A DNA stretch of 64,000 nucleotides, taken from contig NC_036444.1 in assembly GCF_002775205.1 (NCBI RefSeq), positions 4,940,501 to 5,004,500 on the forward strand. Reading direction: 5' to 3'. The notes below the pieces were generated by a model that ran no database searches, had not been told where the DNA came from, and saw only the letters and a list, made by a program, of their open reading frames with translations. Within the stretch, counting starts at the first letter, position 1, and the number at the start of each line of letters is the position of its first letter. Source of the DNA: Xiphophorus maculatus (lineage: Eukaryota; Chordata; Actinopteri; Cyprinodontiformes; Poeciliidae). A program made the position numbers and the translations under genes. Of the stretch, positions 31,943 to 43,963 are shown piece after piece.

Positions 31943-34900
31943 CTGAAGACGAAAACAAAAAAGTTTAAAGTGGAGCCGAGCCTTGTTGCTAGGAAACGGT
32001 AAAAGTATTGATCATGTGACCAGTTGGAAGGAATCATCATTTAATGAAGTCTGAAGGTGGTGAGAGTTTTATAAAAACCAAAAAAACTTTTTTCACTTTT
32101 AAATATGAATTTAGTTTGTCATAGGTTTAATAAGAATTGTTTTTAAAATAACAGATATTTTTTATTTTAATTGTGAATTTTCACCCAAAAACTCAGAAAT
32201 GTTTAAATTAATGTCAAATTTTCTAGAAAAACATTGGAAAGTTTTGAGCTCAAAGAATCAAACATTAGTGAGAAAAAAAACTCACATTTTTAGATTCATC
32301 TCAAATGTTTTCTACTAAACACCAGGACATTTATGGGCTTAAAAAGTCGACAATTTGCAAGAAAATATTTTGTTTAATCCCAGAAATTTTCTGGAAAATA
32401 ATGGAAATTTCTGAGATTAAACTAAATATTTCTATAGTTTTTGTTTTGCAAGGTTTTGACTTTTGAAGCTCAGAAATTTCAAAGATTTTCTGTAAAATTT
32501 CGGAGGTTTTTCCTCACTAATTGCTTTTTACTTTTTTAGCACCAAAGTAAAAACATTTTTTAAGAAAATTTTTGAGAATCGAGAATTTCTGATTTTTTGG
32601 CAAAAATGTTCTCCTTTATTGCCCCAATACGGCGCTGTAGTTTAGCAGTAAAACAGTTTTTTCTCATTGTTTGAAAGGAAACAACATCCTGAAATATGTG
32701 CAGATCTATAAGTTAGTTAGTGAACTAATGATGAAGCTGAGACTGGCTGCTGGTGCTGCAGCCGTTGAGGCCTCACCTCTGGTCTTCTTGGGTTTGTGGG
32801 AGCAGGGCTTGGACACCTTGACGGTGCTCTGGCAGTCGGCGTTGAACAGAGCCCTCTTCAGCGTTCCTGACCGGCTCTTGGTGTTGGACCCGGTGTCGCA
32901 GGAACTCCACGCTCCGAACTTGTACTTACAGTCGCCTGAGAACAAGAAGATACAATTACCGACCCAAAGTGTTCTTGCAATCACAGTCTAAATTTAAAGA
33001 TTTTTGTTTTCAGATTAACCATAAATGTTCAGCTGAGAGTGTGATGATGTCACACACTGATTTTATTTTTTATTAAACTGCTTTATGTTCACAGTTTCAG
33101 CTCCACATCTACAGTTTGTATATCAAATTGAAGGTTTCTGTTAAACAGATTTCTGTTAAATTGTGCAGAAACTCCACTTTATCTCATTACTAATATTATA
33201 TTTCAGCTCCAACATTTTCTTTTCAAACTAGAAAATCCAAGTTTGGAAATCTTCTGCATAAAACTATCAAAATTTAAAAAATGGTTTTTTTTATTAAGAC
33301 AAACAAAACAACTTTTTTTAAATAAGATTTTTTTTATTTTATTTCCATAATGAAATAAACAAAACCCCAACAAGAAATTTCAACTTTCAGTCATAATTAT
33401 GTGATTAAAAGTCATGATGTTCTAATAATCTAATAATTATAACTTTGTATATTATAATTTTCACTTTATATCTCATAAATTGGACTTTTAAAGTTGAAAT
33501 CCTGACTTTGCATCTCAAAAGTATGACTTAATTTTATAATTATGATTTTGAATGAATATAGTATTCATTAATTAATACAAAATATTTTCAGTTTTTTTTC
33601 TTTATTTTGTGGTTTTTCACTAACACGTATCCTGTACTTTGATGTAAAATAAATTTCTATTTAAAAAAAATTCTGACTTTTATTCTTGTAATTATTCTGA
33701 TTCAAACGTTGACCACCAGGAGGCGCCACCATTCACTTTACTGATCTTAGCTTCATTTCCTAACAAAGTACAGTTATTAACTTTAAAGCTGTTTTCTGTC
33801 CCCTGGGGGCCCCTCTCCTCCATAAGCCCCTCCCCCTTGCTTTAGTGACCCCATGACCCCTGAGTGTGTGAGTCTCACTGATGTCCTTCTTCCAGTTGCA
33901 GGGGATCCTGCAGTTGATCTTGTCGGTACGATCTTTGCACGTCGCCTCCCTCTGTCCGTCTCCACAGTCTCCGTGATCCGGTACACATTTCCCGTACCGG
34001 GTCTCTGCCACGGTGCATTCAGAGGCCGGTCGGGATTTATCAGGTTTCCCACCTGCAGAGCGGAGAAACGTCAAACCAACGTGACACCATCATCATCATC
34101 ATCATCATCATCTGTTTTAAACGTTTCTACTTCCTCCAGTCAGATTTCTTGGTTTTAAACTCGTTTGTTGAGCCGTTTCTATGTATTTTCATGCTCTGAT
34201 GTCTTCATCCCTTAGACAGGGGTGTCCAAAGTGTGGCGCGGGGGCCATTTGTGCCCGTTGAATGCATTTTTTTTTGTGGTCCCCAAGCATAATAGTTTTC
34301 ATTTTAGTTAAGTTTTATTTAATTGTGACTTTTTGTCAAATTCAGTTTTAATTTTAATTTTTAATTAGTTTTTAGTGTGTTTGCTAGTTTTTATTAGATG
34401 AATATTGCTTTGTTTTTATTAGTTGCAGTAGTAGTTCTAGTTTCTTCATACTTTGGTTAATTTTTAGGTTCAGAATTCATGAATTAATTAATTAATACTC
34501 AATAGAAGAAAACGTTTTCTAAAAATGAACAACCAGCCGACTGGAGTTTTATCCCAACTTTTGCTGTCGGCATTTTGCGGGAAGATTATGGAGCCAAAAT
34601 TATAGATCAGTTCGAAAGGCTAATAAATAGATTCATAAACACGGAAACGAAAGATATTATATCTATAATTTCAGTATGTAACTGGGAACTAACTTTTATA
34701 GTTCCAGTTAGTTTTTCCACATTAATTACCGTTTTTATTTATTTCAGCTAGAAATTTTTTTTCTCAATTTCAAGTTTTATTGTTTTGTTAGTTTCAATAA
34801 AAACCAACTTCAGTTCAAGAATGATGCAGCTGGTTGATGGAAACGACTTACAACACAAAGTATTTATGTTTTTATAAACGGTCTTTTACAATATGCCATG

Positions 34901-35910
34901 TTTATCCACGATGTTTCACGGAAAAGTCGACTTTGCTTCACTAAAATAAGCTTTTGTTTAAGTTATTAAATGTGTCTAAATATAGCACTTTTCATAGATA
35001 GTGACCCAAATCCTGTTCTTATACTGAGAATAAACATGTTCAATCGAGCCCAAATGAATAAACGTGCAAAATGATTTATAAGTTCTGATCTATGTTGAAC
35101 AACAATAATTCACACATTTAATAATCATTTTAAATCTTTGACTCCTGAATGAAATGGGGCCGATCACAAAGCCTTGAGGGACTCCATCAATCAGAATCTG
35201 TTGACACCCGGTCCAAACGTGCATCCTGAGTCAAGGGTTAAAGTGTGTTTCAGTTGGAAGAGGATTGGGGTCACTGAAAAAAGAAATTCTGAATTTTCTC
35301 ATAATTCTTCCTCTGTATTCTAACCAGATTTGCGCCCTGGGGAAACTATTTTGGTCTCCTTTCAATGAAATGGGACCTTCAGGGATCTGTCAGCCATAAA
35401 AAACTGGTTTAAGTCCAACGTGCTCCTCCAGAAAGTTTATTATCCTAATTCACAACTCGCATCGTGTTCACTGAAGCCGCTTCCTCCCAGGTGCCAATCT
35501 CCTTTAAAGTCAGAATTTTGATTAAAAAAAGAGACAAGATTCTGATAAAGTCAGGATTCTGTTAAAAACATCAGAATTCTGATAAATTCTGATGAAAAAG
35601 ATTCAAAATTCAGATTAAAAAAAGTCAGAATCTGATTTTAAAAAGTCTGAATTCCAATAAAACAAAAGGTCAGGATTCTGGCAAGAAAAAAAGTCTGAAT
35701 TCTGATTAAAAAAAGTCAAAATCCCTACAAAATGTTTTTCATTTACAGTGAAGCGAGAACTGAACTGAGCAGAGTAGCGCAGGACGGCATTTAGAGCTGA
35801 TTGTGGCGGCGTTTTGTCTCACCTTTGTGATGTTTGGCTCGTTTGTTGGCCTCGACGGTGAGCGTGAGAGCCAGGAGCAGCAGCAGCGTCACTGAGAACA
35901 AACTTCGCAT
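31923..35910 (-). CDS. mdk: mdk: midkine heparin-binding growth factor (four coding exons)
   Basis: A secreted cytokine of the midkine/pleiotrophin family that binds glycosaminoglycans and promotes neurite growth and survival. Coding exons on the minus strand: 35910-35823, 34052-33879, 32935-32777, 31942-31923; total 441 nt, 146 aa (human 143). A signal peptide (MRSLFSVTLLLLLALTLTVE) is followed by a basic stretch. The N-terminal domain has six cysteines (ECTV, KCVP, DCGD, TCKD, NCRI, PCNW) and the C-terminal domain four (DCKY, SCDT, DCQS, PCSH), the full set for five disulfides. The tail KPKKTRGEKKSN is basic but shorter than the usual lysine-rich end. Teleosts have mdka and mdkb; the copy is not resolved here. 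The phases of all three junctions fit. Confidence 0.93.
32185..32620. repeat. Degenerate AAATTTCTGAGATTAATCT repeat
   Basis: Same wording as 30835-31330 (ctgagattaaactaaatattt, ttctagaaaaac). It fills most of the intron between mdk exons 3 and 4. Confidence 0.55.
32777..32935 (-). CDS. mdk: mdk coding exon 3
   Basis: It encodes DCKYKFGAWSSCDTGSNTKS, RSGTLKRALFNADCQSTVKV and SKPCSHKPKKTR: the C-terminal heparin-binding domain. The acceptor is TCTCAG and the donor GAG|GTGAGG. Confidence 0.95.
32936..33878 (-). other. mdk: mdk intron 3, AT-rich
   Basis: A/T-rich low-complexity sequence with no recognisable gene or terminal-repeat element. Confidence 0.6.
33879..34052 (-). CDS. mdk: mdk coding exon 2
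   Basis: It encodes GGKPDKSRPASECTVAETRY, GKCVPDHGDCGDGQREATCK and INCRIPCNWKKDIS: the N-terminal domain. The junction DIS-DCKYKF is one residue shorter than EFGADCKYKF in human. The donor is TCA|GTGAGA, phase 1. Confidence 0.95.
34214..34900 (+). mobile_element. hAT-like remnant, GGGGTGTCCAAAGTG family
   Basis: It starts acaggggtgtccaaagtgtg then gcgggggccatttgtgcccg, as at 57128. The right end is not certain; acggtcttttacaatatgcc and tttatccacgatg resemble internal text near 24.8 kb (aaccatgtttatccagagac). Confidence 0.5.
35511..35735. repeat. Tandem array with a roughly 25-bp unit
   Basis: About nine degenerate units of the form gtcagaattctgataaaaaa, with variants tctgattaaaaaaagtca. It is AT-rich with a regular gattctga core. 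Confidence 0.85.
35823..35910 (-). CDS. mdk: mdk coding exon 1 (signal peptide)
   Basis: It encodes MRSLFSVTLLLLLALTLTVE and then ANKRAKHHK. An acceptor CTCTGCAG lies one base before the ATG, so the 5' UTR continues in an upstream exon. The donor is AAG|GTGAGA, phase 1. Confidence 0.94.
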
Positions 35911-36119
35911 CCTGCAGAGACCAGAACAGGGAGGGAGACACAGTCAGGCTCATCAGCCAGCAAAACACGCGGAGATGACGGGGTCGGGGGTCGTCTCCCT
36001 GCAGATTACTGAGCTGCAGCTGCTGGATGCGTCAACACAAACACCGACACGTGCACAGATGTACAGTCAGGGGGAGATGCCCCACTGCAGGGATTACTGA
36101 GCGGGCTTAATGGGCTCAA

Positions 36120-36960
36120 AGGGGGTCAGGGGGCCCAAGTCACTCAGATTCACAAAACACCGAGAGAGAGTTCACAAAGAGACACAAAGCACGTTTACAA
36201 ACTCAGAAAAATGGTTTATAAAGAGACAAGGCTGGAAAAGAGCGACCCGATACGCCGCAGAAAACTTCCACAAGAGACGGAAACAAAGAGGCAATTAACT
36301 CCTGAAAAACGATTCTGAAGAGATTAAATGAACACAAACAGGGCTGGATTTCACTGCATAAACAGGAACACATCAAATAAAGCTCATAACAGGGGAAACA
36401 AAACTAAATTCATCCCAGTTAACCTCAACAAGGTAACTCAAAACAGACACAAAGAGACGGATGATTACTAAACACCGACTCAGAAAGCCTAAAATATTCT
36501 GCAAATATGGCATAAAACTGGAAACAAGTTAGAAAAAAAGAAAGAAAAACAGACGGATGATTACTAAACACCGACTCAGAACGCCTCAAAAGAAACAAAA
36601 CTGCAATAAACACATGCAAATCTGACATAAAATGGAAAATTAAATGATGTGAAACTGGAAAAAAACCTCAGACACAAAACACCTTCAGAATCTCGTTATG
36701 TTTTATAAAGCAAAACAATAAAATCCTATAAACTGACCCAGAAAGGCAGAAACATCGCAGACAGAATCAAAGAGCATGAAAAACGCAGAAAACATGTCTG
36801 CAAAATTCACTAAAACACAGAAACACAACAAAAAAACAGCCTAAACAGGGAAACTCAGTAACAGCATTCATTACAAAGTGTTTTTATATAAAATACTAAA
36901 TAAAACCAACAGAAAATACAACACACAGGAGACACTCAAGGGAAAAATTAGTAACAATCC
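36120..36960. repeat. Degenerate A/C-rich repeat field with a 96-bp tandem duplication
   Basis: Loose repetition of cacaaagagacac and gaaacacaaaac phrases. A sharper duplication is embedded: gacggatgattactaaacac occurs at 36456 and again at 36552, followed each time by cgactcagaa. Confidence 0.7.
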
Positions 36961-37139
36961 AAACTTTTTGTCAAACAAGAAAAATAGACTTCTACAGTCT
37001 CGATCAGAGAAAAGCAAGAAAACCTAAAATCAGCCATGGAGGCAAACTATTAAACCTGTTAAGCCTTCTGATTGATCAGAATCAGGATTTTAGTACTGAA
37101 TTCGGAGTATTAATCGAAGCAAAAGTTCATGAAATAACT

Positions 37140-38310
37140 GGATTGATGAGATTATGGAGGTGAGGCAAACTGAGCCTCACCTGGGATTGCGCAACCTCTC
37201 GTTAACTGCACTACCTGCCATTGTGAGAGCATGTTCCTCCTGTCTGTACGCCGCCAGTAAAATGGTTAAAAAACACTTAATATATGAACTGATTTAACCA
37301 TAATTTAGCTTATAATTTAGCTTATATGATATAATGTACAGTGTTTTTTGTCACCAACTGCGTGTGTAACGTGTTTCGTGGGCTGAGGAGCGACCAGAAA
37401 CGGCAGAGATCAGATTAGAGGTGAGGCAGGCAGTTCCCTGGCCTCATGGCAGGGGGCGCTCATGATCCCACACATTGTGACTCCACAACGGCAGAGTAAG
37501 AGACAGTAGCAGCGAGCTAGCCATGGAACTAGCCACGGAGTTAGCCACAGAGCTAGCCATGGAGCTAGCCACGGAGTTAGCCATGGAGCTAGCCATGGAG
37601 CTAGCCACGGATCTAACCACACAGTCAAGTGCAGCGATATATTTATAGTTTTCTCCTCTGACCACATCAATCACTTATTAATAATCACAAAATAAACATT
37701 AAACTTAAAACCGTACCACTACAACAGACTGAATGTTCTGCTGTTGGTGTGGGAAATATCTGAGTATTTTTTAATTTTTTTTGCGTCGTTGTCAGTTGCT
37801 ATGGCAACGAGTTTGCGCTGCGCTGATACAGAGAGCGGGAAAGAAGTGGTTTTGAGTTCTTTAATGGTTTCCCCTTTGCTGTGGAGCACAGCACAAAATT
37901 AATAATATCTACACGTCCAAGTTTGATTGAGTTAACAGAATTATTCTGCAGCGGCGGCGCGGCTATGCATGATATGTAGAAGAATTGTCTTTTTGTAAAT
38001 GAGCTGCTAAATGAGCTAACGGTAGAGAAACAACTGACTGCTACAGAAAAACGGGTTATCTGCCGTCAATGGTAGCCATGCTAACTAGCATTAACATTCA
38101 TGGCAGGTTCTGCATACAGAGGATGATTGACAGCACTAGGTCCCGCCTCCTGGCTCTAATTGGTTGTTTGTAGTTTGCACTGGGAGAAGACAGAGGAGTT
38201 TGATTTTTTCATAGATTATCTGTCTCACACCAAACCATCACGACACAGTTTCAACAAATATGTAAAAAACTATTTTTTTTTATAAACGTTACATACTGCA
38301 GCTTTAAGTC
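37140..38310. mobile_element. Composite transposon-derived segment (unclassified)
   Basis: It begins with a short self-complementary pair (gaggtgaggcaaactgag, gcctcacctg) and ends acatactgcagctttaa, both of terminal-repeat style. It includes the 12-bp array at 37514-37620. No transposase frame is readable. Boundaries are approximate. Confidence 0.35.
37514..37620. repeat. 12-bp minisatellite, GAGCTAGCCATG-like
   Basis: About nine head-to-tail units alternating gagctagccatg, gagttagccacg and variants. Because 12 is a multiple of 3, all frames stay open, producing spurious repetitive peptides on the minus strand. Confidence 0.95.
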
Positions 38311-38324
38311 AATTATTCTAACAT

Positions 38325-38920
38325 ATTTTAGTCTAAAAATGATTGAAAAACAGAAAACTTTCAAGATTAAAAGTACGGTGCGTTAAAAATACTCCAAAAA
38401 ATACTTTTTTTTCTTTTTCAAAAAAGTTACTTAAGTAAATGTTAGTTGGTACCCAACTCTGGTACCTTTTACTTTTACTTGAGTAATTTTATTATGAAGT
38501 ATTTCTTGTCTTACTTGAGCTAAATTTCTGTATTTTCTGCCCACTGAATGAAAAACAAACATATTTTAACCAAAAATCCACCAGACACAGACACACAACC
38601 TGCAGTTTCTGTTAAAGTTTCTTAAGTTTTTTTTTTAAAGAAACTGATTTGGAAGAAATGTTCATTTGCTTGATTTTGTTATTTTTTTGTTACTTATATG
38701 AATTATTGTCATTTTGGTCCTTAAAATACCAAATTTCCATTTAATTTGATAGTTTGGTCTGCCTGATAATGTCATTTTTAAATATTAAATGATTGATAAT
38801 TTGATCAGTTACTCAGTACTTGAGTGGACTTTTTGCGTAATGAGTAATACGGCTATATTTTACTTTTACTTGACTAAAGTATGTTGAAGTAGTGCTGCTC
38901 TTCCTCTGTATAAAGTTTTT
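38325..38920. repeat. ACTCAAGTAAAAGTA-family repeat, inverted copy
   Basis: The plus strand reads cttttacttttacttgagta and tgataatttgatcagttact, complements of the copies at 14.9 and 16.8 kb. acccaactctggtacc lies within it. Confidence 0.6.
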
Positions 38921-39039
38921 GGGTACCAAAGCCTCCTGGTGACGGTTTCTAACAAAATAATCTGATTTTTCAGCTTTGAAGCCTCCTGTTGTCACTTTAA
39001 TCTGCTGAAGGCTCCGTCCGGCCGGACCAGATGGTCCAA

Positions 39040-39580
39040 ACTGGGACCGGGTCAAATCTCCTCCTCCTCCTCCAATCTGAGGCAGTTTAAACCCAATAAT
39101 CTGAGCGCGGGGGTAGCTGCAGGATTATGGAAGTGGGCTAATGTATGCAGAGCGTGTTGCGCCGCCAGCACACGTCCTGATCCGTGTTTCTGCGGGACGA
39201 TGGATGCTTCAGATGTGAGCTGGCTCTTTGTGCTGGGAGATGACAGACTCCTCTTTCATGCGAGCTCTGCTTCTCTTTCACATGTCAGCTGGCCTCCTCG
39301 CTCCTCCTGCAGCCTTTCATCGAGAAAGAACCGGCTCTCAGCAGGCCTCCAGTCTGCTCCCTACCAACGAAGAAGAGGAAGAGGAGGAGGAGGCCAGGGC
39401 AGCTGAAAGAGCTCTTTAGATTCCCACTCAAAAGAATACTGATTCATTGGAGCAAAACAAAGCCTCCTCTAGCCTGGTTTCACTTCTCTAAAGCTCAACA
39501 CAGATTCCACGCCACCTCCGAGGACCCCAAGCTCCCCCACTGGTCCTGGGGCCTTCGCCTTCGTCCCTGAATGGGAGCCG
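39040..39580. other. Non-repetitive GC-richer island in mdk intron 1
   Basis: It lacks the phrases of any repeat family in this window and is less AT-rich than its surroundings. It may hold regulatory sequence; the two overlapping open frames at 39200-39420 have no family resemblance. Unproven. Confidence 0.25.
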
Positions 39581-39899
39581 ATTAGCATGAGAAAACAATC
39601 AGATCTTCACATGAAGAAAAGGAAACGGGATGCTCCCTTTGGTTGGAGGGCAGGAACAACATTTAAAGAACTTCCTTCAGGAATCCCGAGGTTCATGTTG
39701 GAGAGAAAAAGGGTTCCCCCGAAAAAAAGAAAAAAAAAAAAACGCCACAAGAGTCCCACGTCCCTGAAGATCCTGATCCAGGATGCTCTCAAAACACAAC
39801 ATCTGATTTCTGAAGTTAGCTTCATCATTCCTGATCTCCTTCTTCTTCTCCAGCTAGAAACTTGAGTTTCCGAGAGGAAACCATATTAGTATTAGTCAG

Positions 39900-40660
39900 T
39901 TTACGATTAACTGTCGATTAATGGTTCATTACTTTCAAATTTGTTTCAAAAGATTAACCAATAATGTCCGTTTAGACCCTCTTTTAGTGTTGCAGTTTGG
40001 CCGCCATCCAGCAGAGGGCGCCGCTGGTCATTCTGAAGCACAGACTTTAACACAGAACGGGCAAGAGAAACGGTCTAAACAAAGCCCAGTGAGCGATGAA
40101 AAATTGACTTTAAGTGGTTCTGTTTTGAAATATAAACACCTCAACTCGTTAAGTTTCACGTTAATGTTGCTTATTAAGCTGTGCTGCGTCCAAAAAATTA
40201 CTGATGTGGTACGAATATGAGGAAGCGGAGAAAAAACAAATATGATGCTAATTAGCAAGGTGTGTAGTGAGTTAATGCACTTATAGAGAGAAGAGCAACC
40301 AAACATCTGCATGAATATCTCTCTAATCGTGACGTATTAAGAGTTTAGCATATTTTATTCTTTCCTCTTTTATTTTTCCAGGTAACCGATTTGGTTCCTG
40401 TTTTGTTATATTTTTGAGGCATGTCTAATTTTAAAAATGTGAGTAAAGAGCAATTTCCAGTTTTTTTCAGTTAGCATTTAATACAGTGGGCACAAAATAA
40501 TGTTAACATTTAATTATGGTTTTAAAATTTAACATATTATGAAAAATGTAGCTTTATGTGATGGAAAGACAGTCGGTAATCAGAATTTTAAGAAAATGGC
40601 CGCTTATCAACTAATCATTAAAATGAATCGATTAATTAATTAACTCAACTTACATCCTTA
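39900..40660 (+). mobile_element. MITE with CAGAGGGCGCCGCTGG core
   Basis: Contains tttagtgttgcagtttggcc, cagagggcgccgctggtca and ggttctgttttgaaatataa, all repeated at 51378-51830 in the same orientation. The ends are rich in gattaa/ttaatc inverted phrases. Confidence 0.65.
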
Positions 40661-41644
40661 TTGAGAAATCTTTATCTGATTAAAAGAAAAACACACAATC
40701 TGAGTCCAGAAGGTCAATTAAAAACATTTTATCTCCCGATTGTTCAGACGGTTCTGCAGGTCGATGAAGATCCGACTTTAAGCTCTGCAACGGATCTTAA
40801 CTTTGGCTTCAAATTAAAAAGAACCAGTTAATGTTTTTCAAAATACAAATAATAAAAAAGGCAAGTTTTTAACCAATTTTTTGGATTTTTTTCCTGCAGT
40901 ATTTGTTCCAAATTTCCACACAAAAAGGACATTAAAAGTAATATGCTTTTACACTGGAATCTCTGTGTGTGTGTATTTTAATATTCATACTTTTTTATAT
41001 TGATCTTTCTTTTACATCCTAGAAATAAAAACAAAACTTTAAAAAATACTTTTCAAAAATAGAAATGTTACATTTGCGGTTCTAAACGAGTTTTATTTTC
41101 TGTCCTGAGAGGAAAATGGCTCTTTAGGAAGGAAAGGTTTTACATTCCTGATCTAAACCAACATTTTCCAAGAGTTTTTCCTCAGGAGCAGCTGCTCAGT
41201 GAGTCAACATGCACGGTGAATATTTCAATCTTCTAATTACTGGAGAGACAAAAAACCTCACCGGGAGGAGCTTTCAAACTGAACACAGTAACCCATCCCC
41301 ACTTTGCATTCATTTTTAATCATCACTTTTTCCTTCATGTCCATTTTATCGCCATTCTTTCACTTCTTTTCTTTTCTGACTGTTTTTTCCCTTTTAATCA
41401 CAATAAGCATCATCAAGCTTGAGCCAAATCAGTAATCAGATCCATATCTGAACACATGATGAACAAAAGAATCAACGATTAAAGCGGAAAAACTCATAAA
41501 TTCCTCTAAAACGAAGCTTTTCTTCCCTGTAACCAGAGATGTTTCATTTAAAATGTCATCCCGCTGATGAACTGAGTGATAAATGCGGGTTTGAATCCGG
41601 AATGAAACCTGAATCCAGAGCCGGTGGAAAAGCTGCAGACTTAC

Positions 41645-41850
41645 GTGTTAAACTCAGAGGAGACGCCTGTCGCGCTGTGGAGTCGTAGCTTTATGTCTCC
41701 GGTTCAGCCGCGGCTCCTCAACACCCCTCAGACACGCGCGCGCGCACGCACACACTTCGTGCACGTGCACGCCGCTGAGTACCGGCCTCGCGGTGACGTC
41801 GCAGGCCGTAATCCTGCTTCAGATCACTGCAGCGCACTTTAATTGACGGG
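41645..41850 (-). promoter_or_regulatory. mdk: Putative mdk promoter and noncoding exon 1
   Basis: On the minus strand, a CpG-rich stretch carries a CRE-like TGCGACGTCACC, a TATA-like CATAAAG (41695-41689) and, about 45 bp later, a donor AACAC|GTAAGT (last exon base 41645). This supplies the upstream exon required by the acceptor next to the mdk start codon. The start site is inferred near 41665. Confidence 0.5.
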
Positions 41851-41994
41851 AACGCCCGCTTGATAAGCTGAGTGAAGCTGACACCCCGAACTGAACCGGA
41901 ACTAAGTTCACTAATGATCCGGAACCGGCTCTGGGATCCGGTTGCTCACCATAGAGACACCGGCAGCAGTCTGTGATCACCTGAAGAAGTACTA

Positions 41995-42184
41995 GTTCCA
42001 TTGATTATTTCACTTATAAGATGGGAAAAATTTAATTTAATGGAATTGTTGACTTTAAACAAACCAGTATATCTTGTTGAGAAGTTACATCCAAGTTAGT
42101 TTTGTCTTATTTTAAGTGCATTAAGATATTACCACTAGAATATAGACCAAAAACACTTGGTAAGATTTTGTGTTTTTGCAGTGT
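41995..42184. mobile_element. Truncated copy of the palindromic CACTGCAAAAACAC MITE
   Basis: One arm remains: cacttataagatgggaaaaa to gtgtttttgcagtg, ending with the intact terminus at 42183. Confidence 0.6.
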
Positions 42185-42849
42185 GAAGCACAAAGGTGGA
42201 AGTGTCATGAAATGTCACTGAAGTTGTATGAGATAATCTATCTGGAATCTGGAAAACACTTTTTTCTTCCTTCATTTATATATTTGTTAAATTAGTGAAA
42301 ACATGGTCAGTTTTTACAGCAGGAACAGGTTTCCTGAGGCTGAGAGCGATCCAAGCGAGTCATTTGTTTAGTTTTGTTGTTTCTCAGATGCTTCCTGTTG
42401 TGTCTGAAGGATCTTGTCTGGTTTTCCAGAGCGTCTGCCTCAACCCGCCCGGATCCCGATGGCTCAGTCATGCGTTCGGCTCTTTGTTCCCGTCTGCAGC
42501 TGGGAGCAAAGTGCAGCAGGAGGCAGCCGGGTCATTCAACCCTGGAGGAAAACCTGTCATTACTCATGTCTCCCCCCCCAAATGAATTCCTGAAACATTC
42601 CCTTTAAAATCCCAAACAGGTTTGGACCCATCGTCCACTCTGCAGAGCCCGGGATGTTTCACCCACTGTAATCCCAGTTTCATCCGACCTGACTTCACAG
42701 CAAAACCTAAAATCTTACCAATTTGTTGTTTTGTTTTTGGTCCAGTTTCCACTGCAAATATCTTTGTATGCTGTTACATGAAAGTTAGTTTTGCCTTATT
42801 TGCACAGAAGAGGATTAATTATTAAAACAATTACTGATTTTAATGTCAA

Positions 42850-43150
42850 AGTTCATTTGAGATTAAAATTCTTTTTATTTTTTTCAGAATTTAGAGCTTT
42901 TCCTCAAAATTTTGATTTTAATCTCAGAAATTTAACTATCATCTCACAATTCTATTTTTTCCCTGAAAATTTGGATTTACTTCTAAATTCGTATTTTTTT
43001 CCTCAGAATTTTGATTTTAATTAGAATTTTGATCTCAAAATGTTTATAATTTCTTTCTCAAAATTTTGCCATTAGTCTCACAATTTGACTAATCTCAGAA
43101 TTGTGTACTTTTACATGTTTGTTTTTTAATCTCAGACATTTATCATTTAG
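42850..43150. repeat. Degenerate repeat, AAATTTCTGAGATTAATCT type
   Basis: Successive phrases such as ttttgattttaatctcagaa and cctcaaaattttg recur about every 40-50 bp. Same style as 30.8-31.3 and 61.5-61.7 kb. Confidence 0.5.
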
Positions 43151-43199
43151 GCTGAAATAGGGGAACATTCATCAGTTTTGCTTCATGAAAACCAAATAA

Positions 43200-43963
43200 T
43201 TTTGTTGCCGACATGCTTTATTGCAGGTCATTCAGAAATGATGAAACCAAACAATCCTCACATGAATATCTTACAGTGATAAGAGTCTCCTGACTGACGT
43301 AGAAGCTCGTTATAATCATTCGTGCTGCTTTGGCAGAATCTGGATTCGGCTTCTTTTTAACAAACTAAGGGCTTTGCGAGTATTTACAGTCCACAGACAT
43401 CAAAACAAAAGCTCTCCGCTGTAACAGACAAGTAAAACATTAAAAACTGATTACAGGCAACGTGAGTTTATCTCTACAATCTGATCATAAATATTTAAAT
43501 TCATCGCTGTCTACATTAAATATCCAAACATTTATTTGTTTGCAGTGAACATCCAAAAGGTCACTAGAAGCTTAACAGAAGACACGTTTTGCTTTATTGG
43601 ATATGAAAGCTGCAGAAACATGAATGCTGTCGCTGTTGGTCGCCAGCAGCTGCGTCGCTCTCTCTGTGCGTCCTTGTGGCTCGAAAATAAAAACTAGTTT
43701 GAGTTTGTTTTAGTGTCCACGAGCCTTTTGTGTCGCTCAGTTCGGCCACGGCACTGAGCTTTCTTCAGGCAACCAGATTCATCAAGACGCCTCGTCTCTC
43801 ATCAGTTAAAGCACAAAAAAAAGAAGAAGAAGAAGGAGAAGAATCCATCTGGCTCCGACAGCAGAGAGGATCTGTTCAGTTTACATTCCGACATACGGAG
43901 CTCTGTGGAGAACGAGAACGAAAAAATAAAAAGAACAGAGTCGGCAGGAGAAAAGCGTCCGGG
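43200..43963 (-). other. dgkz: dgkz 3' UTR
   Basis: Lies after the stop codon. Minus-strand AATAAA occurs at 43222-43217 (preferred end) and 43598-43593. No repeat element is evident in it. Confidence 0.55.
43217..43222 (-). terminator. dgkz: dgkz polyadenylation signal AATAAA
   Basis: The minus strand reads ctgcaataaagcatgtcggc. It is the last good signal before the intergenic repeats. Confidence 0.5.

Larger units (their letters stand above)
34053..35822 (-). other. mdk: mdk intron 2 with repeats
   Basis: It holds an ATC trinucleotide repeat at 34088-34113, a hAT-like remnant beginning near 34214, and a tandem array at 35511-35735. The rest is AT-rich. Confidence 0.65.
35912..41644 (-). 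other. mdk: mdk intron 1 (inferred)
   Basis: It contains a degenerate AC-rich repeat field (36120-36960), a repeat-rich segment at 37140-38310, an ACTCAAGTAAAAGTA copy (38325-38920), a non-repetitive GC-richer island (about 39040-39580) and a CAGAGGGCGCCGCTGG MITE (39900-40660). No gene recognised. Confidence 0.5.
41850..43195. other. Intergenic region between mdk promoter and dgkz 3' end
   Basis: Contains the truncated MITE at 41995, a second partial copy near 42700-42800, and the degenerate AAATTTCTGAGATTAATCT-like repeat at 42850-43150. The segment 42290-42660 is less repetitive. No gene seen. Confidence 0.55.

Noticed and set aside
35511-35735. CRISPR-like array of repeats and spacers
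   Set aside because: Units are degenerate, directly adjacent and AT-rich without unique spacers; the genome is eukaryotic. It is a tandem repeat.
37410-37674. Repetitive W/P/L/A-rich or S/A/V/M-rich frames on the minus strand
   Set aside because: They arise from a 12-bp tandem repeat that keeps all frames open.
39200-39420. Two overlapping plus-strand frames in mdk intron 1
   Set aside because: No domain, signal or splice evidence; kept only as a non-repetitive island.
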